In this document: positions 22,918 to 30,058 of the stretch, one piece after another
Layout of the letters: each line of letters starts with the position of its first letter
Position numbering within the stretch: the stretch's first letter is position 1
Assembly (NCBI GenBank): GCA_047973225.1
Contig: JBKEBQ010000057.1
Coordinates: forward strand, 1 to 30,058
Length of the DNA stretch: 30,058 bases
Direction: 5' to 3'
Source: JBKEBQ01 sp047973225
GTDB lineage: Bacteria; Bacillota_I; Bacilli_A; Erysipelotrichales; Erysipelotrichaceae
Program-made: the position numbers and the translations under genes
Notes under the pieces: model-generated
Database searches by the model: none
The model's input: the letters and a program-made list of their open reading frames with translations, nothing else
What the model was told of the DNA's origin: nothing

Positions 22918-24378
22918 CTACTTCATTTTCTTAATGAAATTTACAACTTCAAAAATCTTTTTTCTAAATATAACAACAATAATAAATCCTAGTGTTAAAA
23001 CCGTATAGCGCAAAAGCGTATTCGTATATAAAAATAAACAAAATGCACAAGCCATTAAAAATACCAAGGTAATCTGAGCCAAAGATTGTATATCATATAA
23101 ACTGTTTGCTTGATAAGTTTCTATCTTATCTCTACACACTTTTTCCATATAGTAAAAATTCATAATCGTAAATATAATATAAGACAACAATGTTACATAT
23201 CCTGCTGCTAAATAACCAAACATGCTGATACCAATATAATTGAAGACAACATTGATAATGGCGGCGATTGCAGAAGAGCGAACCAAATATGATTTTTGTT
23301 CGAAATAGAAAATAATATTCACACTCAATTGCGATAAATATAAAAATAACATACTTGCCGCAATGGGTGGAACAATCCAAATCGCTTCCACATATGCTGC
23401 TCCACCAAGAAAAGCAATCGCTTCTGGTCCAAAAAAGATGAGCAACAACAATAAAGATGCAATAAAAATCGTGAGCATATTCGCAACTTTTCTTAACGGT
23501 AATATATTATTTTCTTTTATCTTTCGATAAGACCAAGGTACATTGGAATTGTTGATGGCATTGATCACAAAGGTTAAGACGATACCAAACTGATACGCAA
23601 TCCCATAAATGGCAGCACTGCTTTTTCCACTCATGCGACTAATCATCAAACGATCCGATATATTAAAGATCATTTGTGATAAATAATAGGCAATCAATGG
23701 AATGTTAAACTTTAGTGCATACAACCAATACGTTTTTGAAAATAGTTTTTTCCCTTTTATCCAGTTAAAGAAAAAGAAAAAACCGCCAAATGCAACATAT
23801 ACAAGGGCATTGGATGCGATTCTAGCATATCCTTTGTCTTGCGAATATACCACCATAATCAACCCTACAATGGAAGATACAAGTGTTAATGCAAGCGTTA
23901 TAATCACCATGTTTCGATACCGAAAAGCATAACGTTCCTTACTACTCCAAAACGCTAAAAATGCTTGCCCCATAATTTCGAAAAACATAATAAAAATAAT
24001 AATTGCTGGCAATTCCATCACTTTAGACCAAATATTGGGTATGGGCAAAAAAAAGCATAAACCAACCGCTGTCAAAACTAAAATAAGTCCTTGAATAGAT
24101 GAAATATAACCATCGCGATCATTTTCAAACTTAGCCATAGCGGTATTAAATGATCCATATTGTAAGTTTAGCGTTGTAAAAATCATCACAAATGCCAACC
24201 ATGCGGTATAAACAGAATAATCCCCATACTGACTCGTTGTCATCAACCGCGCAAAAATAGGAATGGTAATAAATGCCATTCCTCTTTGTATAATGCTCAT
24301 CATTGTATACCAAAGTGAAGCTTTTACTTCAATTGGCATGAGCACATACTTATCAATGTATTTCTTTAATTTACCCAT
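22918..24378 (-). CDS. Second Wzx-type oligosaccharide flippase
   Basis: An integral membrane protein of 486 residues with about 14 helices, of the MOP/polysaccharide-export type. The N-terminal MPIEVKASLWYTMMSIIQRG and the following FITIPIFARLMTTSQYGDYS are typical of Wzx proteins. KFNIPLIAYYLSQMIFNISD and RLMISRMSGKSSAAIYGIAY mark the middle. It overlaps the end of the acetyltransferase gene by 8 bases and has AAGGAAGAATATT before the ATG. Sitting within the FdtA/FdtB/GNAT group, it probably exports the glycan containing that amino sugar. It is not closely similar by eye to the flippase at 10621-11925. Confidence 0.86.
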   Translation of the reverse strand: MGKLKKYIDKYVLMPIEVKASLWYTMMSIIQRGMAFITIPIFARLMTTSQYGDYSVYTAWLAFVMIFTTLNLQYGSFNTAMAKFENDRDGYISSIQGLILVLTAVGLCFFLPIPNIWSKVMELPAIIIFIMFFEIMGQAFLAFWSSKERYAFRYRNMVIITLALTLVSSIVGLIMVVYSQDKGYARIASNALVYVAFGGFFFFFNWIKGKKLFSKTYWLYALKFNIPLIAYYLSQMIFNISDRLMISRMSGKSSAAIYGIAYQFGIVLTFVINAINNSNVPWSYRKIKENNILPLRKVANMLTIFIASLLLLLIFFGPEAIAFLGGAAYVEAIWIVPPIAASMLFLYLSQLSVNIIFYFEQKSYLVRSSAIAAIINVVFNYIGISMFGYLAAGYVTLLSYIIFTIMNFYYMEKVCRDKIETYQANSLYDIQSLAQITLVFLMACAFCLFLYTNTLLRYTVLTLGFIIVVIFRKKIFEVVNFIKKMK

Positions 24379-24874
24379 AATATTCTTCCTTTAAAATACC
24401 ATACCATAATAAATCGTGATATCCCAAATGATTGAAAACGTGTTTACGAAAACAGCCTTCATACACAAAACCAAACTTCTCATAAAATGTTTTTGCGCGC
24501 TCATTATTCTCCTGTACACAAAGATATACTCTGTTTAAGTCCAAATCCTCAAATGCATACTGCAACAACAATGCGGTTGCCGCTTTCGCAACCCCTTGCC
24601 CATGAGCTTTGTTACGTAAACTTATCGCATACTCCCCATGCCTATTTTTCATATCAATATTTTTTAATGTAATCGTTCCTACATATTCATCACTCTCATC
24701 AACAATCGCAAAATTATGATTGGTGTCACTAAAAGAATCTTGAATAAATGCTTGCACATCAGCTAAGGTTTTCGATTCAAAATCCACTTGAAATATTTTT
24801 TTGTTTTTTTCTTCATGCATCCACTCCAACATCAATGGTGCATCTTTATTTTGTAATTTACGCAATACAATCAT
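24371..24874 (-). CDS. GNAT N-acetyltransferase, probably for an amino-deoxysugar
   Basis: A 167-residue RimJ/RimL-type GNAT protein. It has VGTITLKNIDMKNRHGEYAI, then the acetyl-CoA loop NKAHGQGVAKAATALLLQYA (Q/RxxGxG/A-like) around 88-107. LNRVYLCVQENNERAKTFYE and KFGFVYEG follow, ending with FNHLGYHDLLWYGIL. By position right after the DegT aminotransferase it is the likely enzyme that acetylates the new amino group, making a dTDP-3-acetamido-3,6-dideoxyhexose. Related pathways often use a hexapeptide-repeat acetyltransferase instead; a GNAT in this role is known for other dTDP-amino sugars (WecD). The start ATG 24874 follows AAGGAGATACCAT. Substrate is inference. Confidence 0.82.
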   Translation of the reverse strand: MIVLRKLQNKDAPLMLEWMHEEKNKKIFQVDFESKTLADVQAFIQDSFSDTNHNFAIVDESDEYVGTITLKNIDMKNRHGEYAISLRNKAHGQGVAKAATALLLQYAFEDLDLNRVYLCVQENNERAKTFYEKFGFVYEGCFRKHVFNHLGYHDLLWYGILKEEYYG

Positions 24875-24895
24875 ATGGTATCTCCTTATCGATAA

Positions 24896-25996
24896 CTAAT
24901 ACTGATTAATTATATCGACTACATAAGCCACTTCATCATCACTCATTCCATAATACATTGGTAGACTAATAACACTATTGGATATATCTTCACAAACCGG
25001 TAAATCCCCTTGTTTTAAACCCATTGACTGATACGCTCCTTGCAAATGAATGGGAATTGGATAATGAATCAGTGTTTGTATATTATGCGCTTTTAAATGC
25101 TTTGTAAACGCATCACGATCACTTGTTCTAAGCGCAAAAATATGCCATACATGTACGGTGTCTACCATTGGTAGTGGTAATTTAATTTTATCATTTTTGA
25201 TATGGTTCATATAATACTGTGCAATTTCTTGACGCCGTCTATTCCATTTATCTAAATGCGTTAGCTTTACTGATAAGATAGCTGCTTGTATTTCGTCTAA
25301 ACGTGAATTTGTTCCGGCATATATGTGATGGTATTTATAATCCGATCCATAATTCCCAATCGCTCTCACTTTATTGGCTAGTGCTTCATCATTTGTGGTA
25401 ATTGCACCTGCATCACCCATAGCTCCTAAATTTTTTCCAGGATAAAAACTAAAGGCTGCAGCATCTGCTAAGCTTCCAGCTTTTCGTCCTTTATAGTAGG
25501 CTCCATGTGCTTGTGCTGCATCTTCAAGGACCTTTAAATCGTATTTTTTGGCGATTTCCATAATCGGATCCATATCACAAACTTGCCCATACAAGTGGAC
25601 AGGAATGATTACTTTTGTGTTATCCGTAATCTTTTCTTCAATTTTTTTCGAATCGATACAGTACGTATCTTCATCCGGCTCTACAAGCACTACCTTAGCC
25701 CCCACATAGGTTGCGGCTAACGCTGTCGCAATAAAGGTATTGGATGGCACAATTACTTCATCCCCTTCGCTAATTTCCCATGCTTGTAAAACCATACGAA
25801 GTGCATCCAAGCCATTCCCACAGCCAATCGCATATGTACTTTCGCAATACTTTGCAAAAGCCTGTTCAAAAACTTCATCTTCTCTCCCTGAAATAAACCA
25901 ATTGCTATTTAACACACGTTTTAAAGCAGCGTTAAGCTCTTCGCAGATTTCATCATGCATTACATCCAATGCACTAAATTTTATCATATCTTTCAT
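24896..25996 (-). CDS. DegT/DnrJ/EryC1 aminotransferase (FdtB/QdtB-like)
   Basis: A PLP-dependent sugar aminotransferase of 366 residues. FSALDVMHDEICEELNAALK and NSNWFISGREDEVFEQAFAK form the N-terminus. GCGNGLDAL binds the cofactor phosphate, VLEDAAQAHGA holds the PLP Asp, and FSFYPGKNLGAMGDAGAI carries the Schiff-base Lys. NSRLDEIQAAIL follows. Together with the FdtA-like isomerase upstream it should aminate dTDP-3-keto-6-deoxyhexose at C3. The start overlaps the stop of the FdtA-like gene by 4 bases (ATGA), with AAAGGAGATCACGA upstream. Whether the product is the galacto (Fuc3N) or gluco (Qui3N) form depends on the isomerase and cannot be read by eye. Confidence 0.93.
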   Translation of the reverse strand: MKDMIKFSALDVMHDEICEELNAALKRVLNSNWFISGREDEVFEQAFAKYCESTYAIGCGNGLDALRMVLQAWEISEGDEVIVPSNTFIATALAATYVGAKVVLVEPDEDTYCIDSKKIEEKITDNTKVIIPVHLYGQVCDMDPIMEIAKKYDLKVLEDAAQAHGAYYKGRKAGSLADAAAFSFYPGKNLGAMGDAGAITTNDEALANKVRAIGNYGSDYKYHHIYAGTNSRLDEIQAAILSVKLTHLDKWNRRRQEIAQYYMNHIKNDKIKLPLPMVDTVHVWHIFALRTSDRDAFTKHLKAHNIQTLIHYPIPIHLQGAYQSMGLKQGDLPVCEDISNSVISLPMYYGMSDDEVAYVVDIINQY

Positions 25997-26439
25997 TCGT
26001 GATCTCCTTTTTTTGCATAATACGTATTGGCTAGTTTTACATACTCATCATAGTCCCTAAGATACTCCTTTTCATCATAATGTTCAGAAGCCAAAACCAT
26101 GAGCACACTCCCCGCTGAAAAGTTCATCATTTCTCGCCAAACCATGGGCCCAATATACAAACCAGTTGCAGGGTTATTTAACGTAACAACCTCTGATTGT
26201 GAAGGTGTAGAAATTTTGATATCTACACTTCCATTTAAACACAATAAAACCTGCTGCAACTGTGTATGTGAGTGAAATCCTCTTGTTGTATTTTCTGGAA
26301 CTTTTGTAAGGTAGTATATTCTTTTAATCACAAAAGGAATATCAATTCCCGATTCGATTGGTGTCAAATGTCCCATTGGCCTTGTTTGATTGTGGACATC
26401 TGTAATATCTTTAAACTGTATTATTTTTGTATTTTTCAT
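25993..26439 (-). CDS. dTDP-4-oxo-6-deoxyglucose 3,4-ketoisomerase (FdtA/QdtA family)
   Basis: A single-domain cupin of 148 residues. It moves the keto group of the RmlB product from C4 to C3, preparing it for C3 amination. The family pattern is present: an N-terminal basic strand, IESGIDIPFVIKRIYYLTKV, then TRGFHSHTQLQQVLLCLNGS (the HxHxxxxQ catalytic His pair) and GLYIGPMVWREMMNFSAGSV, then LASEHYDEKEYLRDYDEY. The frame runs up to GTG 26487. GGAGG stands 5 bases before the ATG at 26439 (MKNTKIIQFK), giving the usual ~140-residue family length, so that start is preferred. The gene heads a coupled set with the aminotransferase and acetyltransferase. Confidence 0.9.
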   Translation of the reverse strand: MKNTKIIQFKDITDVHNQTRPMGHLTPIESGIDIPFVIKRIYYLTKVPENTTRGFHSHTQLQQVLLCLNGSVDIKISTPSQSEVVTLNNPATGLYIGPMVWREMMNFSAGSVLMVLASEHYDEKEYLRDYDEYVKLANTYYAKKGDHE

Positions 26440-26547
26440 CATATCCTCCAAACGCACACTCATGTCTTGATACGTCAATACTTTCACACGTTATAATAAA
26501 ATACTATATACACATTATGGATTCTTCAAGCATTATAAAACCAAAAT

Positions 26548-28536
26548 TCACTTCAACTCAACTATATAATACACATCATTTTCATCTTCATAAATACGTG
26601 TTATTTTCTTTTGCGATTGTTGCATTTCCTGTTTTTTGCTTGTTCCATTAATCAAAAGATAATCAATATCATAAGCTTTTAGAATCCCCGCTACTTCCTC
26701 ATAGGTCAATTCATTATTGTAATATTGTTCAATTTTCTTTTCATCTTCTCCCTTTAAACCATCACATCCTTTTTGATAACAAATTTCAATGCGATTACTT
26801 GCCATATTAAATAATCGCTCGTTCAGTGTTGTTCCTTCATATGTTATTGAATTTTCGCTAAGCAATGTATATCTTCCATATGCCAATTCATCAAAATACT
26901 CACCAACTGCCATAACCAATTCCGGCATCATATGAGGATTTGACACTAGGCGTTTTAAAGAGTATCCACGCTCATCTAGTCCAGCCCCATCATAGTTGTA
27001 AGACCCCATTTTTTCAATATGCGTAAATACAAATCCGACAAAGAACACCAATGCACAAACAGCCCCAACGGGGATCATGACTCGAATTTCTCCTATAGGA
27101 ATTTTTTCAATACAGAAAATCATAATAACTGCCATGAGTACTAATAACATATACTGCAAAGATGCGATACTACGAAGTGACACAAAAAAATTATTAAACG
27201 ATGTTATCGTCATAAAGTTAGTAAATATAGGCGTTATTACCAACCCATAAAAACCACATAAAACAAACAATACCGATCGTTGCAATTTATCTTTGCTAAT
27301 CAATAACATGACCACCAAAACCACAAACCCGAATTTCATGATAATGTCACTTTGAAATAAAAATTCATGATACCCTTTATAATTTTGTGCCATGCTCAAC
27401 GCTGCTTCGGAAACAAGTAATGATAAATTTGATGAAAATACACTCCCGAACAACAGCGTGATTAGCGAAACAAAAACTATGCAACTCATAATCGCGTACT
27501 TACGATTGATTTTATAGTACTCTAAAAAAAGTAAAACGCATTTAATCAAAATAAACATCATCCCTAAGATAAGTGCCAATTGAATATAGATGGCCGAAAA
27601 TGACAAAAAGGCAAATGAAATCATAAAGATAAAAGCAATTTTTTTAATCGATAATTTCGCAAATAAATCTTTACCAAACAGCAACAGTGCTGGTGCTGCC
27701 ATCACGCGAACAACAGAGCCTCCATAAAATATCGCTGTTTGCATCTGCCACGCATCAAAGATGCGAAACTTTAAAGATGAATTCGTCCACCCTTCTGTCA
27801 AATACGCATTGGACCATAGAAACAGTCCAAATACAACCACACTGTACTGCGCATGTTTTCGCTCCACAAATAATTCAGTAAAACTACGATATAGTATAAA
27901 CATAAGAATGTAATTGTGAATAACCATAACTGCTCTACAAAAGAAAGGAATACCAATATGAAAGAAACTCGCAAAATATCCGTATACAATCTCATAGGAA
28001 TTAAGCAATCGCATCATATCATACATATTTCCAGACGCAAGGCTTCCATTTATATATTCTTCAAGCGATAATGCGTTTGCACCTACCTGATTGATAATTT
28101 TCCCAATATAAAAACTATCATCATAATTCCCATAATAATACGCCATTTGATTGCTCATAGAAAAAATGCTAAAAACTATCACCATCACATATAAAAACCA
28201 ATTATTTTTAAAATGATCTTGTACCTTCACTCGCCAATGACTACGCCATTCCTTTTTCCAAATTCGAATTTTTTCTCGATAATGATACAGAAGGAATACC
28301 ATCAGCGACCAATATACAATAGATAAAACTACAAAGAAAAAATTCCAGGACACATGAAAAGATTGGCAAAATAAGCCAATCACAAAACCTAAAAAATGAA
28401 CACTTAAAAAACCCGCAATTAATGTTAGCGATACCGATTTTTTTTGATAACCTGCCTTCTCAACAACAAATTCACCAAATAAGCGATACGATATGAACAG
28501 TGTAACGATACAAGGTATCATCATAACCCAATTCAT
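26548..28536 (-). CDS. Large polytopic membrane protein (DUF6077-like)
   Basis: A protein of 662 residues. About 12-13 hydrophobic helices occupy residues 1-500 and a soluble C-terminal domain of roughly 150 residues follows (~505-662; SNPHMMPELVMAVGEYFDEL, LLINGTSKKQE). The loop YYGNYDDSFYIGKII (~133-147) has adjacent acidic residues in the first large extracellular loop, as in GT-C glycosyltransferases. It matches my recollection of DUF6077 membrane proteins found in Bacillota glycan loci. Its start overlaps the stop of the DUF2304 gene by one base (TAATG), and the GT2 is one gene further upstream. The likely job is lipid-linked sugar transfer or polymerisation at the outer face, in place of a recognisable Wzy. 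This is inference. Confidence 0.7.
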   Translation of the reverse strand: MNWVMMIPCIVTLFISYRLFGEFVVEKAGYQKKSVSLTLIAGFLSVHFLGFVIGLFCQSFHVSWNFFFVVLSIVYWSLMVFLLYHYREKIRIWKKEWRSHWRVKVQDHFKNNWFLYVMVIVFSIFSMSNQMAYYYGNYDDSFYIGKIINQVGANALSLEEYINGSLASGNMYDMMRLLNSYEIVYGYFASFFHIGIPFFCRAVMVIHNYILMFILYRSFTELFVERKHAQYSVVVFGLFLWSNAYLTEGWTNSSLKFRIFDAWQMQTAIFYGGSVVRVMAAPALLLFGKDLFAKLSIKKIAFIFMISFAFLSFSAIYIQLALILGMMFILIKCVLLFLEYYKINRKYAIMSCIVFVSLITLLFGSVFSSNLSLLVSEAALSMAQNYKGYHEFLFQSDIIMKFGFVVLVVMLLISKDKLQRSVLFVLCGFYGLVITPIFTNFMTITSFNNFFVSLRSIASLQYMLLVLMAVIMIFCIEKIPIGEIRVMIPVGAVCALVFFVGFVFTHIEKMGSYNYDGAGLDERGYSLKRLVSNPHMMPELVMAVGEYFDELAYGRYTLLSENSITYEGTTLNERLFNMASNRIEICYQKGCDGLKGEDEKKIEQYYNNELTYEEVAGILKAYDIDYLLINGTSKKQEMQQSQKKITRIYEDENDVYYIVELK

Positions 28537-28889
28537 TATTTTTTACCCTGCCTTTTATTTTCTTCATACTCTTTGATACTCAGTTTTTGAATCAGCTCTT
28601 TATTTTTTTCTTTTAATTCAGAAATCGCAATCGTTTGAAAGAAAAGAAGTACGTACAAAAAAAACGTAAATATCGAAAAAATAAAGTTGCTTGTCGAAAT
28701 GAAGCCCATCTTTCTTGATACCATATCAGCAAGTCCTGGAAAGATACTCAACACCAACAAAAAAAATGACCAAAGAATCCAAAGAATTGCATTATCAATA
28801 CTCAATTTATGTTTTCGGATTCCACGAATGATAAAAAATAAAGTAGCAATACTCGCTGCTACAAAAACAAATTGTAATTGCATCGACAT
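28536..28889 (-). CDS. DUF2304 small membrane protein
   Basis: A protein of 117 residues with three membrane helices (~5-22, ~33-52, ~68-90) and a charged C-terminal coiled-coil tail (ISELKEKNKELIQKLSIKEY). The segments IIRGIRKHKLSIDNAILWIL and FPGLADMVSRKMGF are the usual DUF2304 marks. DUF2304 proteins typically stand beside a polyprenyl-phosphate GT2, as here: the GT2 gene ends 1 base before this ATG. It probably acts as partner or flippase-like helper for the lipid-linked sugar. A start two codons later (MQLQF) is possible. Confidence 0.85.
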   Translation of the reverse strand: MSMQLQFVFVAASIATLFFIIRGIRKHKLSIDNAILWILWSFFLLVLSIFPGLADMVSRKMGFISTSNFIFSIFTFFLYVLLFFQTIAISELKEKNKELIQKLSIKEYEENKRQGKK

Positions 28890-28890
28890 A

Positions 28891-29580
28891 CTATTTCACC
28901 TTCCTAAATGCTTGAATAAAAAAGATTGAAATGATCATTCTACTCATATACTTAACGGTATTCGCAAAATCTAAATACGATTCTCCAAATTCTCGCTCAT
29001 TCATTGCAACTTGTACTTCTTTAACACTATATTTTTTCCGAATCATATAAACAAGGGTATCTGGTTCTGGAGGATTGTTCATATCCGTTGCATATTCCCT
29101 CATAACTTTACGATCATAAGCACGTAAACCACTTGTTGGATCTTTAATTCGCTTGTGTGTCATAATCATAATCGCAAAGCCGATCAATCGACTTCCCAAC
29201 ATTCTAGCAGACAGTGGTTTTTTTTCACTCACAAAACGAGAACCAATCACGATATTTGTCCCCTTCTCTATTTCATCCACTATCTTTGTTAAATATTGCG
29301 CTGAGTGTTGACCATCTCCATCAAATTGAATCACGGCATCATAACCATGATATAAAGCATACTTAAATCCCGTTTGTACGGCACCGAAAAGTCCTAAATT
29401 TAAAAAGCCATGAATACAGTTGAATTTATTTTTTTCAATTACTTCAGCAGTATGATCCTTGCTACCGTCATTGATAATAATGTAATCCATATGTGCAGCA
29501 TTTTTTTTTATATCATGAATTGTTTTTTCAATATTGAGCGCTTCATTATACGCAGGTACAATAATGAGTGTTTTTATCAT
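28891..29580 (-). CDS. Dolichol/polyprenyl-phosphate-type glycosyltransferase (GT2)
   Basis: A 229-residue GT-A enzyme. It opens MIKTLIIVPAYNEALNIEKT and has YIIINDGSKDHT (nucleotide Asp), LNLGLFGAVQTGFKYAL, and VIQFDGDGQHSAQYLTKI (DxD metal site, ~82-99). IVIGSRFVSEKKP, RMLGSRLIGF and KDPTSGLRAYDRKVM follow. These are typical of enzymes that load one sugar onto undecaprenyl phosphate (GtrB/DPM type). The C-terminus is hydrophobic but has no full membrane hairpins. It is the first gene of the polysaccharide locus, with GGAGGCTTT before the ATG and a strong promoter at 29607-29636. The next two genes encode its presumed membrane partners. Confidence 0.92.
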   Translation of the reverse strand: MIKTLIIVPAYNEALNIEKTIHDIKKNAAHMDYIIINDGSKDHTAEVIEKNKFNCIHGFLNLGLFGAVQTGFKYALYHGYDAVIQFDGDGQHSAQYLTKIVDEIEKGTNIVIGSRFVSEKKPLSARMLGSRLIGFAIMIMTHKRIKDPTSGLRAYDRKVMREYATDMNNPPEPDTLVYMIRKKYSVKEVQVAMNEREFGESYLDFANTVKYMSRMIISIFFIQAFRKVK

Positions 29581-29606
29581 AAAGCCTCCATTTTTCTGCT
29601 TTTTTT

Positions 29607-29636
29607 ATTATACCACACTTTTTATTATATAGACAA
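29607..29636 (-). promoter_or_regulatory. Main promoter of the polysaccharide locus
   Basis: A perfect -10 TATAAT (29612-29607) with the extended element TGG before it lies 18 bases from -35 TTGTCT (29636-29631). Transcription should start near 29600, about 20 bases before the first GT2 gene. It lies about 80 bases from the end of the right-hand IS remnant. Confidence 0.8.
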
Positions 29637-29709
29637 AAGCATATTCTTTTGAGATAATGTGAAATTTTAGTGGATAATATAAAAGAAGTCCTGTTATTAT
29701 AATTTTTTG

Positions 29710-30058
29710 CTAAACATTGGAATGGCAACCATTTAGTTTAGTGGACATTTTTCGGTCAAAGTTTTGTACTTCTTTGTATTCCACTGGCAACATATAGTTC
29801 AGTGTGGAATATATCCGCTTATTGTTGAACCTGTGAATATATACTTCTAGTTCTAATTCAAGTTGAGGAGTAGCAAGGGTTGTAAAAACTTCACGCTCAA
29901 TTTTGCTTTTCAATACAACTTTGAAATCAGGGTATTTGAGAATGGAACCTTTTTCAATGTGAACCGTCACTAATAATAGAAGGCATTTTTTAATGCTATG
30001 TAATGGACGAAGTAATTTCGTATGAAAAAGATAAGGAAACAATATTAGATATGGTAAA
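29710..30058 (-). pseudogene. Decayed IS3-family transposase OrfB, C-terminal part
   Basis: The last ~70 codons keep the OrfB end: LKSKIEREVFTTLATPQLEL then VYIHRFNNKRIYSTLNYMLP and VEYKEVQNFDRKM, the standard IS3/IS150-group finish (YNNKRIHSTLxYxxPxEY). The part before it, from about 29920 rightward, no longer reads as transposase. The expected SMSRKGNxxDNAxxESFF segment is scrambled: remnants such as GAAAAAGGTTCC and CCTGATTTCAAAGTT can be recognised but not in one frame. I conclude that deletions or frameshifts have killed it. The stop codon lies a few bases beyond the terminal repeat. Confidence 0.8.
29718..30058 (-). mobile_element. 3' end of an IS3-family element (degenerate)
   Basis: The element's outer end is TGGAATGGCAACCAT (29718-29732), followed by GTGGACA at 29741, and it continues beyond the right edge of the window. 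It matches the left-hand element's end (120 to 106) at 11 of 15 positions. Both elements are transcribed leftward, so they are direct repeats bracketing the region. A target duplication cannot be checked, because the other end of each element is outside the window. Confidence 0.7.

Noticed and set aside
1..30058. The whole interval as a composite transposon between the two IS3-family elements.
   Set aside because: It contains essential translation genes (infC, rpmI, rplT, thrS), and the right-hand element is decayed.

Overview
The window is AT-rich Bacillota DNA in which every confident gene lies on the minus strand. Several traits point toward the Erysipelotrichia/Mollicutes side of the phylum: a threonyl-tRNA synthetase without the N-terminal TGS domain, an L20 leader in front of infC-rpmI-rplT, a Lys/Ala/Thr-rich tail on L20, and a dockerin on a cell-wall hydrolase. 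This placement is inference; no 16S gene is present.

Layout from left to right (transcription runs right to left). (1) 1-120: the 5' end of an IS3-family element. (2) 441-2021: infC-rpmI-rplT with a strong promoter and an L20 autoregulatory leader. (3) 2045-6773: a cell-surface operon encoding a glucosaminidase with dockerin, a membrane-anchored cadherin-like protein and an MdoB/LTA-synthase-like phosphoglycerol transferase. (4) 6780-7340: decayed DNA. (5) 7438-8110: DNA-3-methyladenine glycosylase I and a small downstream ORF. (6) 8345-8513: an unassigned candidate structured RNA. (7) 8638-10646: thrS under T-box control. (8) 10621-29636: a surface-polysaccharide locus of about 19 kb. (9) 29718-30058: the decayed 3' end of a related IS3-family element, in the same orientation as the left one.

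The polysaccharide locus reads as one pathway. RmlA and RmlB make dTDP-4-keto-6-deoxyglucose. RmlC and RmlD turn it into dTDP-L-rhamnose, and an FdtA/QdtA-like isomerase, a DegT aminotransferase and a GNAT acetyltransferase probably turn it into a dTDP-3-acetamido-3,6-dideoxyhexose. Three GT2 enzymes and one GT4 enzyme assemble glycan, and two Wzx-type flippases export it. A GT2/DUF2304/polytopic-membrane-protein trio looks like a lipid-linked sugar transfer module. A polyol-phosphate branch (IspD-like cytidylyltransferase, extended SDR, CDP-glycerol phosphotransferase-like protein, LicD) is present, but its first two enzymes are broken.

The most notable points are the two adjacent pseudogenes, whose nonsense codons both sit where Gln is expected; the L20 tail of four exact-length 54-bp repeats; the infC start, which should be AUU; the dockerin on a murein hydrolase; and an unassigned structured RNA upstream of tag. 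I saw no clear new defence or mobile system, tRNA, rRNA or CRISPR array.
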